Positions 43,531 through 53,744 are shown, numbered from the stretch's first letter. The stretch: 64,000 nucleotides of DNA from Xiphydria camelus (GCA_963678675.1 OY783193.1:32774430-32838429); one strand, 5' to 3'. Notes: a model not told the origin generated them from the sequence alone. A program made the numbers and translations.

Positions 43531-44204
43531 TTCAATCTATAAATTAACGTTAAATTTGTGACAGATATAATAATTATGCTTATTATTTTGAGCATCGTTA
43601 CTCTTGGCTTCCGGGTTTTAACCGCGTCTGTTCCATTTCTCGGCGCGGCTTCAACCCGGAACGAAAATGTAGCAATGTTCAAATTGATATATACACACGT
43701 AGGCCGTAAATGCTTGAAAATTTTGAGTATTTCTACTTTTCGTATCTACTTTGTAAGAGTACATACCAGCTCCATGTTATCTTCCTCGTCGTCGGTTAAT
43801 ATTTCCTAAAAAATTTCAAAAATATCCTCCATATTCGTAGCGGACAACTTCAAATACGTGATAAAATAACCACACAACAATTTAAGCGCAAAAGTCAAAC
43901 TATTGGAACTGTTTAGTATACACGTCGACACGACCGACTACTCTGCGCATGCGTCAACTCCAAGTTAACCTGAATTCTATGGTTAACCGACAGATATCTA
44001 GTGGTAAACTCGTTCAGGTAGTTAAACTCCACTCCTTAGTTAACCAAACTTTGTAATACAGTCATTTTGGCTAACCCGAAGATTAACCTGCAACCTTCGG
44101 TTTAATCTGACATGGTAATATCGGCCCTTAATAGACTAAGAGCTGGCTACATAAAAGTATCAAATGACAGGTTTGATTGTTACCGATATTGTGAGGGTCG
44201 GGCG

Positions 44205-44267
44205 GCAAGGCGGCTCGATGTCGTTCTCCAATTTCAGGAGCCTCGCAGGAGGGCATTGATCACGATG
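44205..44267 (+). repeat. Minisatellite unit left of the Transib element
   Basis: GGCAAGGCGGCTCGATG, ATTTCAGGAGCCTCGCAGGA, GGGCATTGATCACGATG. The array resumes at 48864 after the element. Spacing between units across the insertion, once it and one CGATG are removed, is about 89 bp. Confidence 0.75.
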
Positions 44268-44470
44268 CACATAGGTTGATTTGAGTGTTTTAGGCGGTCA
44301 AAAATATTTTATTACTAATAGCGGCCTAAAATTGGATATTTAATGAATGTACAATGTTTAAATAATAATAAAGCAAAAAATATAAAAAACAACAACAAAT
44401 TACTGCAAAAGAAATTAAATATATCAATATAACTTATCCTATGGTTATCTGCGAACGAATCGAAGGAAGG

Positions 44471-45718
44471 TTATTCATCAATTATTGGCAAGTTTTGGTC
44501 ATTGTCTGAAACATCGTCTTCAATATTTGGCTCAGGTGCCATTAACATATCAATTGTTTCGGGGCAAAATTTGTTAATCCTTAATTTTGTTTGTTTTTGT
44601 CTCATGCTGCTTATAAGTGGATCAGAGCTTAATAATAATCGATTATAAATGTCGAGGTTGCATTCTTCTCTTGAAAACTTTCGTGCAAAATTTTGGCGAT
44701 AAACACGAAAATGTTTATTGCGGGCCTCAGCCGCCTCTTCTGATAATTGCCCAATGGGCAACAAGGCGTTCTCAATTATAGTTGCACCATGTACCAATAT
44801 TTTGTGTAATGTCGGAGTCATTGGATACCATGAATACAAATTAATATATAATTGCGCAGTCTCCATAGCATATTCGTGATATTTTTTAACGTTAATTTTA
44901 TGGCCACTTGATATTGTCTCGAGAATGATTTTCAGTCTATATATCAAATTATAATCGACTCCTGTAATATCACTGGCCAATTCTGGATTGTCGAAAAATC
45001 TCCTGCTTGTATTGCCGTCATTTGTGGTGCCAAACTTAGCTTTTGGCATATCAACCAATAATCCAGTTTCTCTTCGAAATCTTTCTTGAATGCGTGACTT
45101 TGTTTTCTCTTCTACTTCTTTTTCTCCTTCTGTTCTCTTTGTCCTATATTTTTGTGTGGGCAATTTATATGCTAGGTGTAGAATACTTTCAAACACTCGT
45201 ATTCTAGCATGCAAAACAGATAACCCGAATTCTATTGCTGCAGGGTTTATTTCCTTTTTTAGGGTCAGATCATTGAAATCTTTCGATGTTGCGCCACATA
45301 TGTAACACCGACTCGTAGATGTAATGCCAGTAGCAGCATTACACACCTTCCCATCGATCATTGTCATCTTGTAAATATGTTCATAAACGAATAGATTTCC
45401 GTTCAAGTTAACCTGAGTAGGAACTAATGATTTTATGGAATCCTCTATATAACTTATTTCTTCCGTAGTTATATGTGCCGATTCTTGGACGAATCTAAAT
45501 CTTATTGGACGGCAGAATCTTGACGAAGAAGGAGTTGGGTTTTTCCATACAATTTTTCTCATATCTTTCCGACAAACTATTTGCAGGGGCACAAAAGAAC
45601 TCAAAAATATATTTGCATCCGACTCAGCAGCATCATCAAATTTTTGTTTATATTGAGTTTGTTGTGAACCATCGCAACCCCACTTACAAATTACACTGTA
45701 AGTCATTTTGGGGGTCAT
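44471..45718 (-). CDS. Transib transposase, catalytic (RAG1-core-like) part
   Basis: A 415-residue open frame. In the order known from RAG1 and Transib: D16 in KWGCDGSQQ; the block FLSSFVPLQIVC; KNPTPSSSRFCRPIRFRF; D122 in MTMIDGKVCN (106 residues after D16, against 108 in RAG1); the zinc pair C138/C141 (SRCYICGAT); the zinc pair H305/H310 (TLHKILVHG); and E331 in LSEEAAEARNKHFRVYRQNF. These correspond to the RAG1 DDE triad and the C2H2 zinc site. The enzyme nicks and hairpins DNA at the element ends. The ATG used in this frame is internal: the N-terminal part lies beyond the palindrome (47417-48594). No stop or missing catalytic residue inside the core. Confidence 0.88.
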   Translation of the reverse strand: MTPKMTYSVICKWGCDGSQQTQYKQKFDDAAESDANIFLSSFVPLQIVCRKDMRKIVWKNPTPSSSRFCRPIRFRFVQESAHITTEEISYIEDSIKSLVPTQVNLNGNLFVYEHIYKMTMIDGKVCNAATGITSTSRCYICGATSKDFNDLTLKKEINPAAIEFGLSVLHARIRVFESILHLAYKLPTQKYRTKRTEGEKEVEEKTKSRIQERFRRETGLLVDMPKAKFGTTNDGNTSRRFFDNPELASDITGVDYNLIYRLKIILETISSGHKINVKKYHEYAMETAQLYINLYSWYPMTPTLHKILVHGATIIENALLPIGQLSEEAAEARNKHFRVYRQNFARKFSREECNLDIYNRLLLSSDPLISSMRQKQTKLRINKFCPETIDMLMAPEPNIEDDVSDNDQNLPIIDE

Positions 45719-45723
45719 GAAGA

Positions 45724-47405
45724 GGGTATTAAAATCTGACTTCAGTTTATGTTCCGGGCTAGTTTACCATTAACAAAACTGATTTTGGTTTGGTTGTTGC
45801 TGCTCAATTAAGCATTTTTTTCAATTTTTTAGTTTTTAGGGAATATGAAGGGAAAACGGTCGTTATTAAATTTAAAAAAAATGTTTTTTTTCACAAAATA
45901 GTTGTGGTGGGGGTTTTTAGGTACGAGGAATTCATTTCTGATATTTATATTTGCTAAAAACATCCGCCAGAGGGTGCTACAGATAAATTTCCTATAAACT
46001 TTACGTATTTTCTATGAAAGATCATGTTTGTTTTATATATTTTCATACATTTTCTCATTATTTGTTTCATTTACTCATTTTTAAAGTATAAAATTTTGAA
46101 TATCGAAACCAGAAAGTGATGAACAGGGTGAGAGATTTCACCAAGTGTGCATGCCTTTTGAAGGTAAAGAATGCTTTTACGGTTTATAACATTAATGTAA
46201 TAAATTTTGTCTTTTTTTTTATATTCCATACATTTTTTAGCACGTTATCAAGGAAAGAAATTAAATTCTATGATCGCCGATCTATGCTGGACTTTCAGAC
46301 GTGATGCTGACGCATATGATACAGATAGACCGTGAGATAATGACAGATTCTGGTGCCCCATTTTCGCATACAAGCCTCGAAGAGGGTTGAAAAGTACTTC
46401 GATTTTGAGTAGAATGAAGGGAAATTTACGAATGGTCCCTGGGGATAACATATGGAAAATTCGATTTTTCTTAATGAAAAAATAAAAGGTACCTCTTGTT
46501 CATTTTTTCACGCAAGCCTTGTTCACTAAATGATTAATTAATAAAACCTGGCTTCGGAAATCAAAGGCTTGTGTGGGAAAATCGGTCAGAACCTCGATTT
46601 TTCCTTACAAGATTACGCCCTTATTTCAATCCTTTAGCCACCTGCAACACTCAAGCCTTTGGTTTTCCGAAGCCAGGTTTTATTAATTAATCATTTAGTG
46701 AACAAGGCTTGCGTGAAAAAATGGGCAAGAGACACCTTTTATTTTTTTGTTAAGAAAAATTTAATTTTGCATATGTTATCCCCAGGGACCATTCGTTAAT
46801 TTCCCTTCATTCTACTCAAAATCGAAGTACTTTTCAACCCTCTTCGAGGCTTATATGTGAAAATGGGGCACCAGAATCTGTCACTATCTGACGGCCTAAT
46901 TGTAAGACGAGGAGAGTGAAATAGAAGCGGAGGCTGCTGAAGGCGAAGAAGAAGAAACCCGCTCTGTAATTTATAGTAGCGACAGCGACTAAGAATAAAT
47001 AATAAACACTTTTAAAAATATTTTTTCTTTTTTTAAAATTTTTATTATTTGCAAAAAAAAGGAGCAAATAAAACAGAAAGAGTAAGAAAATGTATGAAAA
47101 TATATAAAACAAGCATGATCTTTCATCGAAAATACGTAAAGTTTATAGGAAACTTATCTGTAGCGCCATCTGGCGGATATTTTTAGCAAAAATAAAATTC
47201 CTCATACCTAAAAACCCCCACCACAACTATTTTGTGAAAAAAACATTGTTTTTAAATTTAATAATGACCGTTTTCTCTTCATATTTCCTAAAACTACAAA
47301 ATTGAAAAAAAAAACGCTTAACTGAGCAGCAACAACCAAACCAAAATCAGTTTTGTTAATGGCGGACCAGCCCGAAACATAAACTGAAGTCAGATTTCAA
47401 TACCC
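45724..47405. mobile_element. 1.68-kb palindromic foldback element inside the Transib gene
   Basis: GGGTATTAAAATCTGACTTC at the left is inverted at the right (GAAGTCAGATTTCAATACCC). The two arms match over most of their length (for example AACAAAACTGATTTTGGTTT near 45774 against AAACCAAAATCAGTTTTGTT near 47340, and ACCTGGCTTCGGAAA near 46545 against TTTCCGAAGCCAGGT near 46670). The centre is at about 46600. No coding capacity. It separates the N-terminal exons from the catalytic core. Confidence 0.82.
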
Positions 47406-47416
47406 AATTTAGTGAT

Positions 47417-48594
47417 TTACTGTGTTATTTTTAATGACTTTCTCTCTTCTTCATTAAGGGTCATAAGTACTTCTTGTAAGAAAATTGATAGTCGCTTAAC
47501 GGTAATATCAATCAAGATTTGAAGATTACCTTCCGCGCAGGTATTTGTAATCCGTAAACCTTCTTTAGGAAGTAAACATTCTTGTTTAGCCTCTAACAGT
47601 AAATTGTAGCACGGATAATGCGGTTTATTCGTGTCTCTAATTATGTGATATTGTCGCTTGGTCAAATCTGCATCCACAAACATCTGTAGGGCTTGCTGCG
47701 GTGTCAATGGAGGAAATATTTCTTGTTTCATGTTTTTCTCATAAAATACTTTTTTATATTTTCCAGCACGTGTTGGAGAATTTGCAATTTCCTTCAAGAT
47801 TTTCGAAGCATCTCTTTTGCCTCGTGCTTGTAATGTTGATTGAGCAGCATGAACAATTAATTCATCATTAACTGTCGATCGAATTTCTTCGGTTTTTCTT
47901 CGCTTGCTCCTCTCACTTAGTTCTTCAAATGTTTTAGAAGGTCGGCCAAGACGCACATGAGACTCAACTGGAACTTCAAATGTTCCTTGTAACCAAGTTT
48001 CATTGGTTTTTAAAAAAACTTCTTCCTTCCTATGCGCTTTCGCCCATTTTTCCTTCATTGTTGATTTGAAGTATCTAAATTTGTTCTTGAGACTTGTTAT
48101 ACAATCTTGTGTATGGCCATAATACGATAACAGATAGTTTTCTAGATATTTCAATTTTTCGTCAAAAGTCGGTAAATTTTGCTGTTGCATTTGTTCAAAA
48201 AGATCTTTGCGGGTAATTATTTTAATAGTTGATGAGCTGGTTGAACCTTAAATAAAAAAAAAACACTTTATTTCACTAAAAAATTGAAAGTCGACTTTCT
48301 TGTGATTTTATTCACCTACATAAAACTATATATATTTTAGCCATCCGCAACTATCGCGCTTTAAAGTTTTTTGTTTTAATTTGTCAAAAGTGTGAATTTT
48401 AAAACGCAATGAATAATATAACCGGATCTGACCGGCTTATACAAAAAAAATGCTTTTGAAGACGAAAATGTCAGAAAAATAGGGTTAGAAAAGACAGCAT
48501 ATTTAAAACCATGATAATATATTAATTAAATGCTATAACTCAATAAAATATATTAAAAGTTTAAGTTCTTACTTAAATTAATAAAGTCCATCAT
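47417..48594 (-). CDS. Transib transposase, N-terminal exons
   Basis: Exon 1 is 48594-48573 (MMDFINL, then phase 1, donor GTAAGAAC); exon 2 starts at 48246 after TATTTAAG and restores the frame (STSSSTIKIITRKDLFEQMQ). It continues NLPTFDEKLKYLENYLLS, RLGRPSKTFEELSERSKRRK, LQARGKRDASKILKEI and LTPQQALQMFVDADLTKRQY, then NLLLEAKQECLLP and ITVKRLSIFLQEVL. GRPxKxFEExSxRxKRRK followed by a linker and LTxRQY is the N-terminal DNA-binding region that precedes the RAG1-like core in Transib proteins. The frame ends at 47417, 12 bp before the palindrome, which cuts it from the core; removing the insert would be needed to judge the original joint. Confidence 0.8.
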
Positions 48595-48863
48595 TATTTG
48601 CACTCCAACAATTGACCTATACGCAAAAATATTCCCTTTATATAACCGTACAAATAGAGAGCGTCTAGAAGATGCACGTGTACACCAACAGACGGTCAAT
48701 TGCGACTATCAATGCGTACGCTTTAAGTGCAAGGAACGACGCTAGAGGGGGTTATCATTGCATGCGGCATTGTCCACTACTTTTCGGAATGCTTCTTCGG
48801 TAAATTAATATTACTTTCAAATTCTACTTTTGACCGCCTAAATCACTCAAATCAACCTATGTG

Positions 48864-49080
48864 CGATGGCAAGGCGGGCGGTATGTTTCGGCTAGCGCAA
48901 GGCGCCTCGACCCTGTCTCAAATTTTAGGAGCCTCGCGGGAGGGCACGGGTACCCTCTGCCCTTTGCTATCCTCGGCCAAGCGTCAGACGCACGTGCACT
49001 TTGTCCCAGGACGGCGCCAACCGGACGGCGCCAACCGGACGGCGCCGAATCTGGGTGTCTTTCGAGAGTTGATTCTAAAG
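48864..49080 (+). repeat. GC-rich minisatellite, array B
   Basis: GGCGGTATGTTTCGGCTAGC, GCAAGGCGCCTCGACCCTGT, AGGAGCCTCGCGGGAGGGCA, then GGTACCCTCTGCCC and CTATCCTCGG. GGACGGCGCCAACC is repeated in tandem at 49010-49045. Together with 44205-44267 this forms one array. Confidence 0.75.
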
Positions 49081-49300
49081 CGGCGTTTAGATGATCAATA
49101 ATACTGTCAATACTACAAAATATTGACATTAATATTGACCGTGTAAACGCCGTATTGAAGTACTGATGGCTTGTATTGAAAAATGACTAAAAACTCCATC
49201 GATACCAATTTTATGGAGGAGATACTGTCAGTAATATTGAAGGTCAAAACAAAAACATAGTACATTCCTTCAGTATTCAGTCGTTAGGCATTGATGAAAA
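49081..49300. other. Small inverted-repeat insertion between minisatellite arrays
   Basis: GGCGTTTAGATGATCAATAA and TTGACCGTGTAAACGCC form short inverted ends at 49082-49152, with several TACTGTCA(A/G)TA words. GGCGTCTAAACGGGCAATAT at about 35706 has a similar start. Non-coding. Confidence 0.4.
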
Positions 49301-49309
49301 CGTCAATGT

Positions 49310-49640
49310 TTTGGCAAACGCAAGGCGCCTCGATACCGGTCTCAGATTTCAGGAGCCTCGCAGGAGGGCACCGGTCGCGACGACAAGACGGGCGGTATGC
49401 TTCAGCAAGCGCAAGGCGCCTCGACTCCGTTCTCGAATTGCAGGAGCCCCGCGGGAGGGCACGGGTACCCTCTTTCCTTTCGCTATCCTCGGACATGTGT
49501 CCACCGGTCGTACATTCGGCCCTTCAAACGCACGTGCATTTATGTGGGGACGGCGCCAAATCTGCGATCAGGGTGCATAGCGTAGCCAACGCTATCCCCT
49601 CCGTTGACGAAACGTCGCTATGTTCCGAAGTACATAAGAC
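49310..49640 (+). repeat. GC-rich minisatellite, array C
   Basis: Two units 93 bp apart (GCGCCTCGATACCGG at 49324, GCGCCTCGACTCCGT at 49417), each followed by CAGGAGCC(T/C)CGC(A/G)GGAGGGCA, then GGGTACCCTCTTTCC and CTATCCTCGG as in array B. The stretch GGTCGCGACGACAAGACGGG (49375) is the uninterrupted counterpart of the Transib insertion site. Confidence 0.75.
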
Positions 49641-49868
49641 GAAGTAAGAGGCTCCCAGGGTCTCATTCTTACTGTTAGTCATCAACGTTTCGTGTAGTTA
49701 TCTCTTCAACTTGAATATATCCATCTGCGAGTGCAGTGTCCACTTTAGTCGAATTAGCCGCTAGGAAGCAGGGCACATACTCACCCTCTACAGCCGACCA
49801 AGACCGGCTCGGCATGTAACAGTTTAAGTTGTGATTTAATTGTCTTTGCTTCTGTGGAGTAGAACAAG

Positions 49869-51356
49869 ATGAGTGATGATAGTAATGACTATTTAGCGTC
49901 TGAATCAAGTGACGATAATGTAGAAATACTTCTGGGGATTCCCAGGCAGAAGAACGAAAACTATTTGGGTATGTGTATTTATTGCTTTGAGATATAATAA
50001 TTTAGTCATATAGTCTAGTCATTAGAGCATACGAAATGCAAATTAATCTTGGTAGGATGATACCTATTCCAATCGATAGGGAGAAATCCCCTGAAAGACA
50101 TATCCAAAGATCCCAAACAACTTTGGCCTTGAAATATTTTTAATTTTAATTTTCATTAATTACTAAATATTTCCCGACCGAAGTTGCTTGAGATCTGTTG
50201 ATATGTTTTTCATGGGATTTTTCCCTATCGATTTTGGTATTGGTTTCATTCTACCTAAATTTGCATTTCCTCGAAATAAATCGCGTACTTTGACTAGAGT
50301 AATAAGAAACGCTTTATTTCAGAGGTAACAGTACCACAAGTACGACGACGAAACATTTTTTATGCACTTTAGAGTGAAACGAGAACACACTCATCGACTT
50401 GCGGAAGAGTTTGAGAACAGCGAGCAATATAAAAGACACAGTGGGCAGTATGGAAAACTGACATCACTGACCCAGGTAAGTAATGTGAAAGAGTGCTCCG
50501 TTCGTTTTGTAACCTTGGACGCAACCAACAATGATTTTTGAAGTAATAGCTATACACAGTGTTTTATTTGCAGATTTTGATTTTTCTATGGTTTCTTGGA
50601 CATCAAACGGCCAGTTTCAGGGATGTGGCAGACCGTTTTGATATAACAATGAGTTCGCTGCATCGAATCATAAGAAGGGTTTCCGTTTTCTTGAGTATTC
50701 TTGCACCTAGCTTTATCACTTGGCACACTGAGAATGAAAAACGGGTAATAGAGCAAGAATTTAGAAACAATGGCTTTCCAAATGCTATAGGAGCTATTGA
50801 CGGTTGCCATATCAAAATTGATAAACCCCAAAATGATCCTGACGCGTATATAAATCGAAAAGGGTTTTACTCGCTGCAGGTGCTTCTACATTGTTAACTA
50901 ATCTATCTTCCTTCCATATGCAAGCTGTTTGTGATAGTAGTAGAAAAATTCGGAATATCTTCATCGGATACCCGGGAGCAGTACACGATGCTCGAGTTTT
51001 CCGGAATTCTCCGTTGTCTGCTACTTTAGAGGAAGTGTGCGGTCGATACGTTCTATTGGGAGACAGCGCTTATCCTCTGAAAACTAATTTATTAGTTCCC
51101 TTCAAAGATCGAGGCCAACTGACCGAGCGACAAATAAATTACAACGTCCAGCTATCGAAGAACCGGTATTTGATTGAACACACATTCGGGATCTTGAAAC
51201 AAAAATTCAGACAATTATATCATGTAAAGCTTAGGAATATAACATATATTGTGCATCTCATCAGAGCCGCATGTGTCTTGCACAATATATGTATCGACGA
51301 CGAATTTGTGGTTGAAGAAAATATGGAATACGATGTCGATGTACCAGTAGTTAAAT
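49869..51356 (+). pseudogene. PIF-Harbinger transposase, copy D (related to copy A), one frameshift
   Basis: Exons: 49869-49968 (MSDDSNDYLASESSDDNVEI), 50323-50475 (EVTVPQ, then after a one-base shift YDDETFFMHFRVKREHTHRL, AEEFENSEQYKRHSG), 50574-50879 (ILIFLWFLGHQTASFRDVAD, NAIGAIDGCHIKIDKPQNDP with the first Asp, NRKGFYSLQ) and about 50930-51356 (AVCDSSRKIRNIFIGYPGAV, HDARVFRNSPL with the second Asp, LLGDSAYPLKTNLLVPF, NRYLIEHTFGILKQKFRQLY with the Glu, LIRAACVLHNICID). Donors and acceptors are GT/AG, but the last acceptor (GCAAG|C) seems shifted by one base. An acidic tail would follow but a TAA cuts it at 51354-51356. Close relative of copy A. Confidence 0.78.
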
Positions 51357-51455
51357 AATGACGCGGAAGATGTAGAAGAGCCCAACATTGATGCCAGAAG
51401 GGTTCGAGATGACTTTGTAAATATTGTTAGGAATGTACGTAGGTAATGTCATTGC

Positions 51456-51775
51456 ACCGCCGAACAACGTTGCAAGCGACATATTATGTGAAATTCAGAT
51501 TTATAAAATGCATTTAACCCTTTCACAGGACGGCTGTCATACGATATGTACGTTTTACATATCGTACATGTACGGCGGCCGTCCTGAAACTGTTAAAATC
51601 GCAATATCTCAGTTATGTATATAGTAATAATGTATCCAGTTATAGGTAATATCATCGATAACAAGGTTTTATAATAGAAAGAAGTTAATTTCAAACTCTT
51701 CTTCATTGAACAAACAGTTTCGTTTCATTTCTGAAAAATTAGGTTCTTGTCACTTGCAATGTTGCTCGGCGGAGC
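51456..51775. mobile_element. Inverted-repeat element containing a TTAA mini-hairpin
   Basis: GCACCGCCGAACAACGTTGC then AAGCGACA at 51456 pairs with TGTCACTTGCAATGTTGCTC and GGCGGAGCC at 51748-51776. Only the first 27 bp match well. The interior carries the 75-bp hairpin below. Confidence 0.45.
51518..51592. mobile_element. 75-bp TTAA-flanked hairpin
   Basis: CCCTTTCACAGGACGGC and GCCGTCCTGAAACTG are inverted ends, the centre is TACGATATGTACGTTTTACATATCGTA, and TTAA flanks both sides (51514-51517, 51593-51596). It is a minimal piggyBac-type MITE. Confidence 0.6.
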
Positions 51776-51863
51776 CATTCAATTGATAAGAAACATGTAC
51801 ATAGCATAGCAAACATCTTTTATTAATATTCTCATGTCTCCTGGAAGGAAGTGTGTAACAGAA

Positions 51864-52600
51864 ACGGTCATAACGACTCTACCAGATGTCCCGCGCAGAA
51901 CCGCACAGTTGCAGGGACCTTGAAATAAACCTTCTGCCAGGCTTGGTCGGTACTGCAGTCGTTTATACTGGTAGAAGTCGAGCCAAGCCCGGCCGAAAGT
52001 AAATTTCAGGGTGCCTGCAACTGTGCGGTTCGGCACGGGATATCCTGCAGATTTCAACAACATGTAACAGTAACATAAAAACGGTCATAACCACATACCT
52101 TATAAGCTAGTAACATACTCCTTCAATGAACGAAATGTGTTATCATCTACATATACTTGCAAAACGAGATGATCTGAGAATATATCAATATAAAAATAAC
52201 ATTGATACGGTCATAACGACATATCGACGCTCGCAACTGGGAACATCGTATCTCAATTTTTAGACAACATGAGTTAACATTACTTTTCAGTGGGTATAAC
52301 AAATTCTCCTCTTTCAATTGGAACAATGATTTCTACTTTTTTTTTGCAAATATCTGGATTTTTTAGCAAAGCAGTTTCATCGTATTTCATTTAATCGTAT
52401 CTCATAATACAACCTATATGTCTTTAAACCTACTTTCTGAGTAACTGTCGTTATCGAGATACGATGTTCTTATTTGCGAGCGTCGACATATTATAAGTTA
52501 GGAACATATTATTGCAATAAGCGAATTGTTTAATAAACTAGTAATTGTAAGCTAGGAACATATTATTGCAATAAGCGAATTGTTCAATCAACTACAAACA
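51864..52600. repeat. Cluster of inverted and tandem repeats
   Basis: Three blocks. (1) GTCCCGCGCAGAACCGCACAG at 51887 pairs with CTGTGCGGTTCGGCACGGGA at 52020, giving arms of about 40 bp. (2) TATCGACGCTCGCAACTGGG then AACATCGTATCTC at 52220 pairs with GAGATACGATGTTC and GCGAGCGTCGACATA near 52455-52491. (3) GGAACATATTATTGCAATAA with GCGAATTGTTTAAT is duplicated in tandem at 52501 and 52555. ACGGTCATAACGAC-type words occur at 51867, 52081 and 52209. No gene. Confidence 0.5.
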
Positions 52601-52699
52601 CTTGTACCGCATGTCCCGTAAGTTCTTTATAGCTTTTTCTCGGAACTAGTTTAGTGTCACTTACCATGTTTTACAGCCGATGTCTTCAAATAATTTTTG

Positions 52700-52965
52700 A
52701 TATGCTTGGAACGGATACTTTAAACAAGTAGTGTAGACTCCTGTAAGAGTCACCAGATGCTAAAAATCGTAGTGTTATTGCAAGATGATATTAACTGGTA
52801 TTGCTTCTCTGAAGTCTGTATTTTGCTTGGAAATTATTGGTGATATTTTGTTTAGTAAAACCTCGAAATCAACATGGCTCATACGGCAGAAGTTATCGAA
52901 CTCTCCAGATGGTCCATATAGAAGTTCATTAAATTTATTTTCCATAAATTGTCTGTAACAAAATA
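52700..52965 (-). pseudogene. Harbinger transposase N-terminal exons, copy E
   Basis: 52965-52855 reads RQFMENKFNELLYGPSGEFD and NFCRMSHVDFEVLLNKI; 52800-52700 reads LAITLRFLASGDSYRSLHYL and FKVSVPSISKII then TGA. The same two exons occur at 61602-61450 and 60782-60650. The likely first exon (MADADTELVAAVAFGLSFFY) is at 53712-53602, beyond the TTAA MITE. No catalytic exon present. Confidence 0.65.
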
Positions 52966-53026
52966 TAGCATAATGTAAGTACTATAAATATTGTGGGAGT
53001 AGTTAAGGGTAACTTGAACACATTAA

Positions 53027-53539
53027 CCCGTAGTGGTGACACGGGGTCCAGTGGACCCCATGTTAATAAAATATATATGTTTCTCATATAAAAACAGTTT
53101 TTTCACTTTATTTTACACGTTCAAAACCGGCCTATTTGATTTTACGTGTTTCATGAAAATTGAAATTTTCAAACTGTAAGATAAAAATATTCTTTAAAAG
53201 CTCGTTATAATACTGTTTTTTGTTCTTACAAGTATACTATTTTGAGAGTAAAACGCAATAAGTTTTTCTGCTTTATCTCAAAAATTGAAACTGATGAATA
53301 TTTTTGTGAAAAAAGTCAAATTTCTGAAAGAATTACCTTCTCCAGTTTTTCAAAACCATAAAAAAATAAAAAAAGGAGAGCAAAATTATTGGATTATAAA
53401 GAGGAAGTCTTAAATTAGTTAATTTAGATTCCAGTTCAACGTTTGAGTCGATACGTCAAAAAGAACGCAAATGGCAACTGTTTTTTCTGCGCAGGGTCCA
53501 TTGGACCCTATCTGACCACTACGTTATTTTTACTACGGG
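53027..53539. mobile_element. TTAA-flanked MITE (piggyBac type), 513 bp
   Basis: CCCGTAGT begins the left end and its inverse ACTACGGG closes the right end, with TTAA at 53023-53026 and 53540-53543. Palindromes GGGGTCCAGTGGACCCC (53045) and GGGTCCATTGGACCC (about 53495) lie inside the two ends, next to GTGGT(G/C)A(C/G)A words. Non-coding. Confidence 0.8.
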
Positions 53540-53601
53540 TTAAATATAATGAAATGATTTAATAGTTAGCTGGTACGATTTCTATGAATTTTTATCATCC
53601 A

Positions 53602-53712
53602 TCATCTTCTTCTAAGTCGGGCTTTTCTTCTTTCACTCTGCTTCAATTGTAAATAAAAGAATGACAAACCAAATGCAACAGCCGCAACTAGTTCTGTGTC
53701 TGCGTCCGCCAT
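53602..53712 (-). pseudogene. Probable first exon of Harbinger transposase copy E
   Basis: ATG at 53710-53712 opens MADADTELVAAVAFGLSFFY and LQLKQSERRKARLRRR. Compare MADEIYRVAAAYMVLNEKLK with KKKRRLW at 35900. The larger frame (to 54099) runs upstream through non-coding tandem repeats and is not native. Confidence 0.5.
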
Positions 53713-53744
53713 GCTTGCCCATTCGGAGCACACTGACGTATTCA

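Larger units (their letters stand above)
40437..44127. mobile_element. Complete two-gene PIF-Harbinger element, target TTA
   Basis: GGGCCGATATTACCATGTCAG at 40437 is inverted at the right end (CTGACATGGTAATATCGGCCC, ending 44127); TTA at 40434-40436 and 44128-44130 is the target duplication. A Myb/SANT-like gene (+) and a DDE_4 transposase (-) converge inside. A TATA box (GGTATATAAAAGC, 40751) precedes the Myb-like gene. Confidence 0.9.
44268..48863 (-). mobile_element. Transib (RAG1-like) DNA transposon, target CGATG
   Basis: CACATAGGTTGATTTGAGTG at 44268 is inverted at the right (CACTCAAATCAACCTATGTG, ending 48863); 5-bp CGATG at 44263-44267 and 48864-48868 is the target duplication, matching the 5-bp GC-rich duplications known for Transib. 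Each end starts CACATAG, then a 23-bp spacer, then an A-rich nonamer (TCAAAAATA left, TCAAAAGTA right), like a 23-RSS. It encodes one RAG1-core-like transposase, interrupted by a 1.68-kb palindromic element. Without that insert the element is about 2.9 kb. Confidence 0.9.

Noticed and set aside
44471..48594. A host RAG1 gene or a RAG1/RAG2 pair
   Set aside because: Terminal inverted repeats and a CGATG duplication show a transposon; no RAG2-like kelch repeats were seen in or near it.
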